Shown here one piece after another: positions 17,620 to 26,768 of a DNA stretch of 64,000 nucleotides. Positions within the stretch are counted from its first letter, which is position 1, and each line of letters starts with the position of its first letter. This stretch comes from Lachnospiraceae bacterium (GTDB taxonomy: Bacteria; Bacillota; Clostridia; Lachnospirales; Lachnospiraceae). Location: assembly GCA_017503735.1 (NCBI GenBank), contig JAFVSN010000026.1, forward strand, positions 21,416-85,415, written 5' to 3'. Both the position numbers and the translations under genes were made by a program. The notes under the pieces are model-generated. The model saw nothing but the letters and a program-made list of their open reading frames with translations. It did not search any database and was not told where the DNA came from.

Positions 17620-18691
17620 TGATTCCTACTGCCTCCTCATCCTCCGATTCCGGCTTATTCATAATCTGAATATCAAACGGGTCTACCTTGATTCCGACCT
17701 GTTTTCCTACCGGTGAGAGGTCCGTGCTGTGTACAAGCCATGTGAAGCCGTTTGCTTCTACTTCCATTTCATAATGAACTCCCTTGAAAATAAGAGAGGT
17801 AACGACACCCTGAATGGTACCCTGCTCCGGCTCCACAAGATCTACATCCTCCGGACGAATCACAACGTCCACCGGCTGATTGTTTCCGAAACCTTCATCT
17901 ACACAGGCAAACTTTGCGCCGAGAATTTCAACCAGGCGATCCTGTATCATGGTGGCACCGATAATGTTACTTTCTCCGATAAAGTCTGCAACAAAAGCGT
18001 TCTTCGGTTCATTGTAAATCATTTCCGGCGTACCGATCTGCTGGATATATCCCTGATTCATAACCATAATGGTATCAGACATGGTAAGTGCCTCTTCCTG
18101 GTCATGGGTTACATATACAAAGGTAATACCAAGCTCATTCTTTAAACGAATCAACTCGTACTGCATGTCCTGACGCAGCTTTAAATCAAGGGCTCCAAGC
18201 GGTTCATCAAGAAGCAACACCTTCGGTTCGTTTACGATTGCTCTCGCAATGGCAATACGTTGTTGCTGACCGCCGGATAAAGAGTCCGGCATACGCTTTC
18301 CGTAACCGTCCAGATTCACCAGCTTCAATGCATAATCAATTTTATCTTGTATGTACTGTTTACTCTTTTTCTTAATCTTGAGACCGAATGCAATATTTTC
18401 CGCAATGGTCATATGGGTAAACAATGCGTATTTCTGAAATACCGTATTTAACTGACGTTTGTTCGGCGGCAAGTTTGTGATATCCTGTCCATCAAAAATC
18501 ACACGTCCCACATCCGGAGTCTCAAAACCGCCGATAATTCGAAGGGTTGTTGTTTTACCGCAACCGGACGGTCCCAAGAGGGTTAAAAACTCATTTTCTC
18601 TGATATATAAATTCAAATCGTCCAGTACTACCTGTCCGTCATACTTTTTCGTAATATTCTCAAGGGTAATTAACTTATTTTCCTGTGCCAT
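17612..18691 (-). CDS. potA: Spermidine/putrescine ABC transporter ATP-binding protein
   Basis: A 359-residue ATPase: Walker [11 protein letters not shown] (about residues 40-49), signature LSGGQQQR, Walker [13 protein letters not shown] and switch YVTHDQEEA. The last 120 residues form a TOBE-type regulatory domain, as in PotA/MalK. It lies 55 bp after the XRE-cupin regulator gene and heads the transport genes. Confidence 0.94.
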   Translation of the reverse strand: MAQENKLITLENITKKYDGQVVLDDLNLYIRENEFLTLLGPSGCGKTTTLRIIGGFETPDVGRVIFDGQDITNLPPNKRQLNTVFQKYALFTHMTIAENIAFGLKIKKKSKQYIQDKIDYALKLVNLDGYGKRMPDSLSGGQQQRIAIARAIVNEPKVLLLDEPLGALDLKLRQDMQYELIRLKNELGITFVYVTHDQEEALTMSDTIMVMNQGYIQQIGTPEMIYNEPKNAFVADFIGESNIIGATMIQDRLVEILGAKFACVDEGFGNNQPVDVVIRPEDVDLVEPEQGTIQGVVTSLIFKGVHYEMEVEANGFTWLVHSTDLSPVGKQVGIKVDPFDIQIMNKPESEDEEAVGINE

Positions 18692-18746
18692 ACTACTCCT
18701 TTCTTCTGCTGTGCCTGTCCTACGCAGTCCATGTTACTTTTCTTTT

Positions 18747-19286
18747 TTAAAAACTAGGCGGCGTAGACACCCAGAGAAGTGTTGCTCCCTGCTTGCCGGA
18801 CGCTTTGATGTAATGGGTCTTGTTCGGAATAAAATAAAACGACTCTCCTTTTTTAGCCTTAAACTTTTTACTGCCGATAAAAAGTTCCACGCTTCCGTTT
18901 AAAACATAGCCGAATTCTTCTCCTTCGTGAGGATTGTCCGGGTATGTAGAGCCGTCCGCTTCCAGTGTAAGCAAAATCGGTTCCATCATATTTTTCTGGG
19001 CGTTCGGAATAATCCATTCGATGCGATTGTGAAGCTCCGCATCTTCCTTCTCAAAATAATCGCCCTTCTTAAACACGACCTGTTCCGATGCCGTACCGGT
19101 AAAAAACTCCTCCAAATCCGTTCCGAGACATTGCAGGATATCCACTAAGGTTGCAATGGACGGAGAAGTAAGGTCTCGTTCCAACTGTGAAATAAAGCCT
19201 TTGGAAAGCTCCGCACGGTCCGCCAGCTCCTCCTGGGTCAGACTTTTCTGCACCCGGAGTTCCTTTATTTTTGCACCGATTTTCAA
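18747..19286 (-). CDS. XRE-cupin transcriptional regulator of the polyamine operon
   Basis: A 179-residue regulator. Residues 1-60 are an XRE helix-turn-helix (LTQEELADRAELSKGFISQLERD); residues 105-179 are a cupin (HEGEEFGYVLNGSVELFIG). This layout is that of PuuR-like regulators, which sense polyamines. The start codon is TTG (19286-19284), 7 nt after AGGAGG; no in-frame ATG gives the full helix-turn-helix. As first gene of the pot operon it probably represses its own promoter, and an imperfect palindrome just upstream is the candidate operator. Confidence 0.88.
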   Translation of the reverse strand: MKIGAKIKELRVQKSLTQEELADRAELSKGFISQLERDLTSPSIATLVDILQCLGTDLEEFFTGTASEQVVFKKGDYFEKEDAELHNRIEWIIPNAQKNMMEPILLTLEADGSTYPDNPHEGEEFGYVLNGSVELFIGSKKFKAKKGESFYFIPNKTHYIKASGKQGATLLWVSTPPSF

Positions 19287-19314
19287 ATTTCCTGCCTCCT
19301 CTCTTACGGGTAAG

Positions 19315-19337
19315 CTAAAATTAAACTTAAAATTTAG
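19315..19337 (-). promoter_or_regulatory. Candidate operator of the polyamine operon
   Basis: An imperfect palindrome, CTAAAATTAAA/TTAAAATTTAG around a central C, 9 of 11 positions symmetric. It sits just downstream of the -10 box, where a repressor would block transcription. Very AT-rich, so chance is not excluded. Confidence 0.4.
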
Positions 19338-19354
19338 TATTTCTAAACAGTTCT

Positions 19355-19382
19355 ATTATACACGACACATATCAACTGTCAA
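19355..19382 (-). promoter_or_regulatory. Promoter of the regulator-potABCD operon
   Basis: Minus strand TTGACA (19382-19377), 16 bp, TATAAT (19360-19355): both hexamers are consensus. Confidence 0.8.
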
Positions 19383-19480
19383 TAGGAATTTGACGATTTC
19401 TCCCGATTTTTCGATATTTTTTCGTTTCTTCCGAGTAAGACTTATTCTGTTTGAAAATCATATATTTCACATAGAGAAAA

Positions 19481-19515
19481 AGTGCTGTCTTCGGATTTCT
19501 CCTTAAGACAGCACT
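19481..19515 (-). terminator. Terminator of the Thr/Pro-rich lipoprotein gene
   Basis: Perfect 11-bp arms AGTGCTGTCTT and complement (19481-19491, 19505-19515). On the minus strand the stem is followed by TTTTTCTCT. It lies 30 bp after the stop. Confidence 0.85.
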
Positions 19516-19544
19516 CTCGCTTTCATTATTCAATTGTAGCTTGA

Positions 19545-21461
19545 TTACTCTACGAAATAAATACTCATAAAAGCACTTTCAAGTGCGAACTCTCCGTTAT
19601 ACTCCTCACTACGCATGAAATCCATCGTATAACTGTGTATATTTCCGCCATTTTCGGCATCAAAATCACTGTCATAGAACGTAAGTGATAAATAATCGGC
19701 GGTACTTACAATTGCCTGCACCTGTAAATTCGAAATACCGCTGACTGAAAACAGTTCATAAATCTTATTCTCTGCTTCCTCTAATCCGTCTCCGCCGAAC
19801 CAAGCATCTTCGCTTACACCGGAGATAATCTCTATCAACTCTGTTTCCACCTGATATGCATTCGCAAAGCCGAGACGATCCAATACCTTGCCCAAAGTAT
19901 CTTTTAAACGAATGTTTCTCACTCCAATCGGTGCATTTTGACCCGAAGTGCTATAATCATTCTGAACCGCCCACGCATCGACAATGCCACTTGACACATC
20001 CGCCGTTACCCAATAGGTGTGCATCCACTCATTGTAGCCACCGGTTACATTGCTATACGGTTCTCCGTCAAAGCCGGTCTTTTCTTCTCTTTTTACAATC
20101 AGCCCTTCCGCCTTTAATAGCTTTTCGGCTTTGTCAATATCCATTCCGGCAAAAGATTGTCCTAAAAACTTGATGTCATTAAAAGAAAATACCTGTTCCG
20201 GATTTGCCTGCAACCCGGAACCGTTTTCCGGCTGCACTACCGGTTCTTCTTCCGGTCTGTCTTCCGGCACATCCTCTGTTATCCCCAAGTCTGCCGCCAT
20301 CTCTGCCAAATCTATCCAAATTGCCGGACGAACTCCCACATCATCGGTGTCACACGGAAAACCTTCCAAGTCTACAAAACCGCTGAAATTATAAAACATC
20401 GCATTTGTATTATCTTTTCCCGGGGAGCGTAACCACCAATTTCCGCATTTGTAAATGTCGCTGTCTTCCCATGGCCACACGAATACTCCGTTTTGAATGG
20501 CATACTCTGTGGCCTGCGCATTATCCAGCCACTCATAATACTTGTCTCCGAACCAATACCATTCAAAATCGTCTATCGCCGTTTCCGGTGTATACTTTTC
20601 TAATTCATCAATGGATAACACAAAAATCTGATCCGTTGTCTTTTCCCCGCCCGGTACGTTCAGATACGGGTTTCCGTTATTCTCAAGTTCAGGATACTCA
20701 AAATAACCCCATTCGTCCAAAGTAAAGGCATACGCAGGAAAATACATGAACAACCACTCGCGCAAACCGGAATCTTCCCAGGACACAGCAGCATTGCTGT
20801 AATTATATTGTACACAATCCAAGATGTATTTACTTAATAAAAGTGCCTTATCCCCTTCTCGTCCGACTACATACCATTCAATGTCTTCCGGTCCGTTTGA
20901 TAAATCACCGTCCTGTTCGTATCTTCCCAAAAACACAACATCGCCTTGCTTCACATTCAAAACATTCCCGTTTTTCATCAATGTCTGAGCAGCTTCCGGC
21001 TCCATGGTCGGAGCCGGTCTCCCTGTCGGTTTCGGCGTCGATGTCGCCTTCGGGGTTGCCGTTGGCTTCGGAGTCGCTGTCGCCTTCGGGGTTGTCGTTG
21101 GCTTCGGGGTTGCGGTCGGTTTCGGTGTCGCAGTCGCTTTCGGCGTTGTTGTCGAACCCGACGTTTCCGTTGCCTCCGGCACTTCGGTCGGAGCCGGGGT
21201 CTCCGTCACTTCCGTTTCCTTGGTCGGGACCGGTGTTTCCGTCGCTTCCGCTTCCTTGGTCGGGGTCGGCGTTTCCGTTGCTTCCGCTTCCTCGTTTTTT
21301 CCCTGCTCATCCGGCAAATCCGTTTTCTCCGTCATCTCCTCAACTTCCTTGGTTACCTCCGGTGTATTTGTTACCGGCGTTTTTGGTTCTTCCGCCCCCT
21401 GACAGCCGGCAAAACAAAACATTGCTGTAAACAGCAGTACTTTCCATACATTTTTTCTCAT
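19545..21461 (-). CDS. Cell-surface lipoprotein with Thr/Pro repeat linker, DUF6273-like and PASTA-like domains
   Basis: A 638-residue lipoprotein; the signal ends FAGC with Cys20. Residues about 25-150 are low complexity, first Glu/Thr-rich and then repeats of TPKPTA/TPKATA, likely a wall-spanning stalk. Residues about 165-395 contain WWLRSPGK and VGVRPAIWIDL, the signature of DUF6273 domains. From about 425 a segment (FLGQSFAGMDIDKAEKLLKA) resembles a PASTA repeat. The final 200 residues are unrecognised. No enzyme function is claimed. It stands alone, with its own terminator, divergent from tRNA-Gly. Confidence 0.75.
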   Translation of the reverse strand: MRKNVWKVLLFTAMFCFAGCQGAEEPKTPVTNTPEVTKEVEEMTEKTDLPDEQGKNEEAEATETPTPTKEAEATETPVPTKETEVTETPAPTEVPEATETSGSTTTPKATATPKPTATPKPTTTPKATATPKPTATPKATSTPKPTGRPAPTMEPEAAQTLMKNGNVLNVKQGDVVFLGRYEQDGDLSNGPEDIEWYVVGREGDKALLLSKYILDCVQYNYSNAAVSWEDSGLREWLFMYFPAYAFTLDEWGYFEYPELENNGNPYLNVPGGEKTTDQIFVLSIDELEKYTPETAIDDFEWYWFGDKYYEWLDNAQATEYAIQNGVFVWPWEDSDIYKCGNWWLRSPGKDNTNAMFYNFSGFVDLEGFPCDTDDVGVRPAIWIDLAEMAADLGITEDVPEDRPEEEPVVQPENGSGLQANPEQVFSFNDIKFLGQSFAGMDIDKAEKLLKAEGLIVKREEKTGFDGEPYSNVTGGYNEWMHTYWVTADVSSGIVDAWAVQNDYSTSGQNAPIGVRNIRLKDTLGKVLDRLGFANAYQVETELIEIISGVSEDAWFGGDGLEEAENKIYELFSVSGISNLQVQAIVSTADYLSLTFYDSDFDAENGGNIHSYTMDFMRSEEYNGEFALESAFMSIYFVE

Positions 21462-21581
21462 TGTAATCTGCTCCTCTTTTTTCGTACAACTTTCTTCCGA
21501 AAATTGTCGTAATTTTATTTATATCCTCATTATACGAAATTCGCAGTCGAAAAATTTACACTCCCAGTACAATTTTTTATA

Positions 21582-21610
21582 TTGACATCAAATCTTTAAA
21601 ATGGTAACAT
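21582..21610 (+). promoter_or_regulatory. Promoter of tRNA-Gly
   Basis: TTGACA (21582-21587), 17 bp, TAACAT (21605-21610) with TGG before it; the tRNA begins 12 bp after the -10. Confidence 0.65.
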
Positions 21611-21621
21611 AATCGTAACAG

Positions 21622-21692
21622 GCAGATATGGTTCAGCGGTAGAATATCAGCTTCCCAAGCTGAGGATGCGGGTTCGACTCCCGTTATCTGCT
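21622..21692 (+). tRNA. tRNA-Gly (anticodon CCC)
   Basis: A 71-nt cloverleaf. Acceptor arms GCAGATA (21622-21628) and TATCTGC (21685-21691) pair fully, with T as discriminator. The anticodon arm TCAGC-TTCCCAA-GCTGA gives anticodon CCC. The T arm is CGGGTTCGACTCCCG. CCA is not encoded. A T-rich stretch follows. Confidence 0.92.
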
Positions 21693-21721
21693 TTCTTTTT
21701 TTACTCTTTTTTACTCTTTTC

Positions 21722-21748
21722 TTGACTTTTCCCCACGGAAACTATAAT
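21722..21748 (+). promoter_or_regulatory. Possible promoter of trpS
   Basis: TTGACT (21722-21727) and TATAAT (21743-21748) separated by 15 bp, slightly short of the optimum. The leader would be about 100 nt and holds two hairpins. Confidence 0.5.
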
Positions 21749-21762
21749 ATAGTAACTATGTA

Positions 21763-21802
21763 AAGAGCCACCGGAGAACTTCGGTAAACCGCTCTTATTT
21801 TT
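21763..21802 (+). terminator. Leader hairpin with U run upstream of trpS (attenuator-like)
   Basis: AAGAGC (21763-21768) pairs with GCTCTT (21791-21796) and inner ACCG (21770-21773) with CGGT (21782-21785); ATTTTTA follows. It could terminate the tRNA read-through transcript or act as an attenuator. The conserved T-box sequence was not found. Confidence 0.5.
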
Positions 21803-21813
21803 ATCACGAAATA

Positions 21814-21846
21814 TCCGCCCGGAGAAAGAAGTCTTTTTCCTGCGGA
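21814..21846 (+). promoter_or_regulatory. Second leader hairpin abutting the trpS ribosome site
   Basis: TCCGC (21814-21818) pairs with GCGGA (21842-21846) and GGAGAAAGA with TCTTTTTCC inside. The stem ends directly before AAAGGAG, so it could affect ribosome access. Confidence 0.45.
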
Positions 21847-21858
21847 AAAGGAGTAATT

Positions 21859-22863
21859 ATGGCAGACGAAAAGAAAGTATTATTCAGCGGAATGCAGGCA
21901 ACCGGCAACTTAACCCTCGGCAACTATCTCGGTGCATTAAAAAACTGGGTATCCATGAATGAGGACTACGAGTGCTACTACTGTGTGGTAGACGAACACT
22001 CCATTACCGTGCGTCAGAATCCGGCAGAGCTTCGCCAGCGTGCCCGCGCCCTTTTGACCCTTTATATTGCGGCAGGTCTTGATCCGGAAAAAAACTGCAT
22101 CTACTATCAGTCCCATGTTTCCGGTCATGCGGAACTGGCATGGATTTTAAATTGTTATACTTACATGGGTGAATTACAGCGTATGACCCAGTTTAAGGAT
22201 AAGTCTGCAAAGCATGCGGACAACATTAACGCCGGTCTCTTCACTTATCCGGTACTGATGGCTGCGGATATCTTACTGTTCCAGGCAGACGTAGTTCCGG
22301 TTGGTATCGACCAGATGCAGCACTTAGAGCTGACCCGTGATATTGCACAGCGCTTCAACGGCATCTACGGCGACGTATTTAAGATTCCGGAAGCTTATCT
22401 CGGTAAGGTAGGCGCAAAAATTATGAGCCTCCAGGACCCGACCAAGAAGATGTCCAAATCCGACGAGAACTTAAACGCAAGTATTTACCTGATGGACGAC
22501 CCGGACACCATTATCCGTAAGTTCAAACGTGCCGTGACCGATTCCGATAACGAAATCCGTTATGCAGCAGAAAAGCCGGGCATCAGTAACTTAATTGACA
22601 TCTACCGTGCAACCACCGGCAAGTCCGTAGAAGAAGTAGAAAAGGAATTCGCCGGAAAGGGCCACGGAGATTTCAAGCTGGCTGTAGGCGAATCCGTTGT
22701 AGATGTGTTAAAACCGCTTCAGGACCGCGTCGCAGAGCTTTCCAATGATAAGGCATACATCGACAGCATTATCAAAAATAACGGGGAACGCGCCAACTAT
22801 GTGGCAACAAAGACCCTTCGTAAGGTACAGAAAAAGATTGGTTTTCCGGAAAGAACCCGGTAA
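21859..22863 (+). CDS. trpS: Tryptophanyl-tRNA synthetase
   Basis: A 334-residue class I synthetase of normal bacterial TrpRS length. The HIGH-like motif is in TGNLTLGNYLGAL (residues 12-24) and KMSKS is at 197-201 (KKMSKSDEN). The segment PVGIDQMQHLELTRDIAQRFN is typical of TrpRS. It charges tRNA-Trp with tryptophan. Start ATG follows AAGGAG by 5 nt. Its leader carries two hairpins, and a large foldback element follows the stop. Confidence 0.96.
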   Translation: MADEKKVLFSGMQATGNLTLGNYLGALKNWVSMNEDYECYYCVVDEHSITVRQNPAELRQRARALLTLYIAAGLDPEKNCIYYQSHVSGHAELAWILNCYTYMGELQRMTQFKDKSAKHADNINAGLFTYPVLMAADILLFQADVVPVGIDQMQHLELTRDIAQRFNGIYGDVFKIPEAYLGKVGAKIMSLQDPTKKMSKSDENLNASIYLMDDPDTIIRKFKRAVTDSDNEIRYAAEKPGISNLIDIYRATTGKSVEEVEKEFAGKGHGDFKLAVGESVVDVLKPLQDRVAELSNDKAYIDSIIKNNGERANYVATKTLRKVQKKIGFPERTR

Positions 22864-22869
22864 AATGTC

Positions 22870-22898
22870 GGGACTGACGCATGTAAATGCGCAGTCCC
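22870..22898 (+). terminator. Hairpin just after trpS
   Basis: GGGACTG (22870-22876) pairs with CAGTCCC (22892-22898), and CGCAT with ATGCG, around a GTAA loop. No U run follows, so it may be part of the foldback element rather than a true terminator. Confidence 0.45.
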
Positions 22899-23157
22899 AC
22901 TCTTGTAGTTGAGGTTCTAAAAAAAGTTGATATTGACAGATTCATTTTTTAAAGCGCAACACTCCGTCAAACTTCCTCTAAGAACGACTAGGACGCTCGG
23001 GAGCGACCTCGCGCCCAGTCTTTTCTAAGAGGCGATTTCGACTTCGTTAAAAGCGCGCCCCTTCGGGAAATCAAAAATAAATCTGCCAATATCAACTTTT
23101 TTACTATACTTTATGAATCACAAGAGTGGGACTTCGACATTCAAATTTGCGTCAGTC
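22872..23157. repeat. 286-bp foldback element, MITE-like or structured RNA
   Basis: The two halves are inverted copies. Ends GACTGACGCA (22872-22881) and TGCGTCAGTC (23148-23157) are perfect complements. AGTCCCACTCTTGT (22893-22906) matches 23120-23133 exactly. The 30-bp arms 22920-22949 and 23073-23102 differ at two positions. The middle (about 22950-23072) is GC-richer with smaller hairpins, such as CCTCTAAGAA/TTCTAAGAGG. There is no ORF inside. It fills the 315-bp gap between convergent trpS and the restriction island. Confidence 0.85.
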
Positions 23158-23178
23158 TCTATTAATTACACTCCGGTA

Positions 23179-23415
23179 CTACTCCTCAAATTCGACTGTT
23201 ACATAGAAGCCTTTGCTGTTTTCTTCTACGTCTTTTACTACTCCGGATAGTTTTGTCAGCCGTTCGCGGAACGGGATGTTTCCTGACATGGCCACTGCCG
23301 GTTCTATGACATAATAGAATATCGCATTCGGAAGGGTAGATTCACGGATTTCTACCTCTTGTCCCACTTCCACAAGACCGGGACGTTCCATTTTAAATTG
23401 CATGGTTCTTGACAT
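23179..23415 (-). CDS. Small conserved-looking protein, last gene of the restriction island
   Basis: A 78-residue protein without membrane segments or signal, beginning [18 protein letters not shown] and ending in an acidic tail. I do not recognise it. The start is well supported: AGGAGG 7 nt before the ATG, overlapping the hsdR stop, and the gene lies 11 bp after hsdR. That spacing indicates co-translation with the restriction subunit, but a separate chromosomal role is possible since it borders the island edge. Confidence 0.65.
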   Translation of the reverse strand: MSRTMQFKMERPGLVEVGQEVEIRESTLPNAIFYYVIEPAVAMSGNIPFRERLTKLSGVVKDVEENSKGFYVTVEFEE

Positions 23416-23426
23416 GATATTTCCTC

Positions 23427-26400
23427 CTATGCTACTGCATTTGTATTTATCTGTTCAATTACCTTTCGGATACCCGCCCAAAGATTCAGGTCTGTGAATA
23501 TCTCTACAACACTACCCTTGTCCGTAAACGGAGATTCCTGTAATACCGACAAGTCTTTCATAATACCGTTATGCACAATGTACTCCACTATCTGATTGAC
23601 AAAGTAGATTTGCCGACTGTCCATATTCGTTTCATTAAGAAACTCCGAAAAAGCTTCCTTTGCAGCATTCATATCTAACCCGACAATCTCACGAACAAAT
23701 TCACCCAACGGCTTAGAACCATACTCTGCCTCGTAGTCTGCTTTTGTACCAATCTCTTTCCACAAAATATCTTCCAATACCAAAATATCACTGGCTGTCA
23801 ACGGTTTGTTTGTCTTTAACTTTGCAATAACAATATTGTCTTGATGCTGACGTACATAATACTCTGCCTTTGCCTTATAATTTTTCAGTTCATCATTCTC
23901 TAAATCAGACTCATTCCAATCTACCGATAAAATTTCATCCGTAAAATTAGTAATATACTTCTGATGACCACTTGTCGGTAAATACTTCATCAGGTTACGA
24001 AGATTTTTCCGAATATACTCAAACTCTTCAATTCCTGCGTCCTCCACATAACTGGTATGAAGAATCTTATTAATCAATTCTGCCTGTACTTGAATTTCCG
24101 GAATATTGGCAACACTCGCGATACCACTGACCTTTCTATACAAGTCGCTCTTTGCCTTTCCGTACTTCTTTCCCGCAAGGTATGCCAGTTCAATACCATA
24201 CATAAGTGCATCAAAACGTACTGCACTTGTTTCATCACCATCCGGAAGAATCAACGGAGCCAGTTCATCTCGTACCATCAAAGTATCTTCATAAGTCAGT
24301 GTTTGATAATTATACGCTGTAGAATATGTATCCACATATTTTAAATGTTGACGCACGGCAAAATTATCTCTGTTAAGTTCCTGAACTTTTCCCGTCATAT
24401 CTCCAACTAACTTGTTTCTGTAGTCAATAAGCGGTTCTTCCTGATACTGCAAATCCTGTAGTTTATATGCCATCTGAAATTCCAGATTAAAGATTGCACC
24501 CTGTAATGCCATCATGTTTGCAGTTGGCTTTCCCTGACCCATTCGAAAGAATTCAAAGTTCCCACAAAAATCAAAAATGTAAAACTTCTGCTTATCTTCA
24601 CCATCTATAAGTCCCGGACACAAACGAGTTCCTCGTCCGATCATCTGCCAGAACTTTGCCTTACTCATGACCTTCTTGAAGAACACCAGATTTAATACCT
24701 CCGGCACATCAATCCCCGTATCAAGCATATCTACCGATATCGCAATCTGCGGGAACTTCTTTGAATCCGAAAATTCGTCAATTGCGCTTTGCGCGTAAGT
24801 CATATAGTTATCAATAACCTTTGCAAATGCCTGTCCGTTTTTATCTAAATGGGAGTATTCCTTATTAAATACTTCCAAAATTTTCTCTGCATGGTCATGA
24901 TTCTTTGCAAAGATAATAGACTTGCCAAGCATCTCACCATACTGTATCTTTAATCCGTCCTCCATCAACGTATGTAATACCTGCTTAATGGTATCTTCGT
25001 TAAAAATCCATGTATTCAATGCAGAGGAGCTGATTCTTTCCGGCAACACGCCATCTTCGGTTTCAAAAGTATCTTCATACAGTTCTTTGTCTTCTTCCGA
25101 TAAGTCATCATACACGATACCCTGCTCAATGAATTTAAGTTTTGTCTCTACCGACATAAAATCAACAAGGTATCCGTCTTTTACCGCCTGTGCCAGTTCG
25201 TATCCATAGGTTGGGACCCCATTTTCCAGTTCAAAAATGCTATAAGTATTTTTATCAATCTCATCCTTCGGTGTGGCAGTTAAACCAACCAACGGTGCAT
25301 CAAAATAATTGAAAATATCTCTGTATTTGTTATAGATGGAGCGATGGGCTTCGTCGCAAATAACCAAATCAAAGTGGCCACAGGTAAACAACTTTTTCTC
25401 TTCCTGGTCTTTGACAGAGTCTATGCAATTCATCATCGTCTGATAAGTAGAAAAAATACAATGTGCATTATAATTATCCTTCTCTTCCACCAAATTAGAG
25501 CATGACAAATCGGGCAAAAGATTTACAAAACTTCTTTTTGCCTGTGTGACAAGAGAATTTCTATCTGCCAAGAACAAAATGTTTTTTACCCATCCTGCAT
25601 TTAGAAGTACCTTACATAATGCAATCACCGTTCTTGTCTTTCCCGAACCGGTAGCCATAACGAGCAATGCTTTTCTGCGATTCTTTTTATCAAAACTGTC
25701 ACACACCGCCTTTATGGCACCTTCCTGATAATAACGTCCGGCTATATCTTTATCTACGGAAACATGGGCAAGGCTTGTCCGCATTGCTTGCAAATTAAAT
25801 AACTTTTCTAAGTCTCTTTTAGAATAAATAACCGCGCATTTTCTTTCCGGATACTGATTATCTATAATCCTTGTTTCAAAACCGTTCGTCAGGAAAACCA
25901 CCGGTCTTCGATGATGCTGTTTCTCAAGTAAATCAGCATACAGCTTTGCTTGCTGTCTTCCCTTTGCCACATCCACACAGGTACGCTTTGCTTCAATCAC
26001 CGCCAGCGGTCTGTGGGCATCATCATAGAGTACATAATCCGCCCGCCCCATTTCTGACTTATTCGGCATTCCCTGAATTTCAACTTCATTTATCCAATCC
26101 TTGCCTTCCGTCCATCCGGCATCCAAAAGCATAGAATCAATATAAATCTTTCTAGTCTTATACTCTGACAAATCCAAAGGTTTCGGCACATAGGTCTGAT
26201 GCTGTTCTTCACGTCTTGCAGTCAATTCTTCTTTTAATGCTTTATTTTCAGCAAGTAATGCTTTCAAATCCACATCAGCATCAGACGTTTTCTTTACTTC
26301 CGTCGGCTTCTGTGGCTTTTCCAAAAGAGTATCGTCATACTTCCGCTCTTCATAAGAATCCGCATAACAATACGCGACAAAATCAAAAAAGATAAAAAGA

Positions 26401-26738
26401 TTCTGCAAGCAAAGCTTTGCTTCATCCATGGTCACTTTCTTTCCATTATGTGCCGCTCTGTTCCCAACTTTACGAATTAAATCCAAACGCTTCCATAAAA
26501 CATCATCTACTAAATCATGAAAATCCTCGGTACTCATCAAACTAATCAAGGTATCCTGATACGGCATTTCCAGAGACTTGTCCACGGAATACATCCACTT
26601 GATCGCAAATTCCATGGCACGCCGACAGTTGATCACACTGGATTCCAAATCAATGTTCAATATCTTTTCTGCCGCAATCGCAACATCGGCAAAACTATTA
26701 AATTTTGACTCTTGCTTTAGATAATCAAAGTTGGTCAT
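23427..26738 (-). CDS. hsdR: Type I restriction enzyme, restriction/translocase subunit
   Basis: A 1103-residue R subunit. The N-terminus resembles DUF4145 (residues 10-120). A PD-ExK nuclease site follows near residues 240-255 (RADYVLYD...AVIEAK). The helicase core has Walker [11 protein letters not shown] (about 363), DEAH box VICDEAHRS (about 464), LVGLTATPK and motif [13 protein letters not shown]-terminal EcoEI-type domain closes it. It cuts unmodified DNA far from the recognition site after ATP-driven translocation. Start ATG at 26738 is preferred over an in-frame TTG seven codons upstream, which lacks a ribosome site. Confidence 0.95.
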   Translation of the reverse strand: MTNFDYLKQESKFNSFADVAIAAEKILNIDLESSVINCRRAMEFAIKWMYSVDKSLEMPYQDTLISLMSTEDFHDLVDDVLWKRLDLIRKVGNRAAHNGKKVTMDEAKLCLQNLFIFFDFVAYCYADSYEERKYDDTLLEKPQKPTEVKKTSDADVDLKALLAENKALKEELTARREEQHQTYVPKPLDLSEYKTRKIYIDSMLLDAGWTEGKDWINEVEIQGMPNKSEMGRADYVLYDDAHRPLAVIEAKRTCVDVAKGRQQAKLYADLLEKQHHRRPVVFLTNGFETRIIDNQYPERKCAVIYSKRDLEKLFNLQAMRTSLAHVSVDKDIAGRYYQEGAIKAVCDSFDKKNRRKALLVMATGSGKTRTVIALCKVLLNAGWVKNILFLADRNSLVTQAKRSFVNLLPDLSCSNLVEEKDNYNAHCIFSTYQTMMNCIDSVKDQEEKKLFTCGHFDLVICDEAHRSIYNKYRDIFNYFDAPLVGLTATPKDEIDKNTYSIFELENGVPTYGYELAQAVKDGYLVDFMSVETKLKFIEQGIVYDDLSEEDKELYEDTFETEDGVLPERISSSALNTWIFNEDTIKQVLHTLMEDGLKIQYGEMLGKSIIFAKNHDHAEKILEVFNKEYSHLDKNGQAFAKVIDNYMTYAQSAIDEFSDSKKFPQIAISVDMLDTGIDVPEVLNLVFFKKVMSKAKFWQMIGRGTRLCPGLIDGEDKQKFYIFDFCGNFEFFRMGQGKPTANMMALQGAIFNLEFQMAYKLQDLQYQEEPLIDYRNKLVGDMTGKVQELNRDNFAVRQHLKYVDTYSTAYNYQTLTYEDTLMVRDELAPLILPDGDETSAVRFDALMYGIELAYLAGKKYGKAKSDLYRKVSGIASVANIPEIQVQAELINKILHTSYVEDAGIEEFEYIRKNLRNLMKYLPTSGHQKYITNFTDEILSVDWNESDLENDELKNYKAKAEYYVRQHQDNIVIAKLKTNKPLTASDILVLEDILWKEIGTKADYEAEYGSKPLGEFVREIVGLDMNAAKEAFSEFLNETNMDSRQIYFVNQIVEYIVHNGIMKDLSVLQESPFTDKGSVVEIFTDLNLWAGIRKVIEQINTNAVA

Positions 26739-26768
26739 ATAGGATTCACTCCTTGTCAAAATGATTCT

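Noticed and set aside
21004-21402. Gly/Val-rich 132-codon plus-strand ORF
   Set aside because: It is the antisense reading of the Thr/Pro repeat DNA of the lipoprotein gene; low complexity explains its open frame.
20843-21512. Arg-rich and Pro-rich plus-strand ORFs of about 190 codons
   Set aside because: Both are frame shadows of the repeat region in the lipoprotein gene.
21749-21858. T-box riboswitch before trpS
   Set aside because: The hairpin and U run suggested it, but the conserved T-box core and specifier-loop layout are missing and the leader is too short.
22872-23157. Simple bidirectional terminator
   Set aside because: At 286 bp with several nested arms and a GC-rich centre it is far larger than a terminator and lacks U runs at the proper places.
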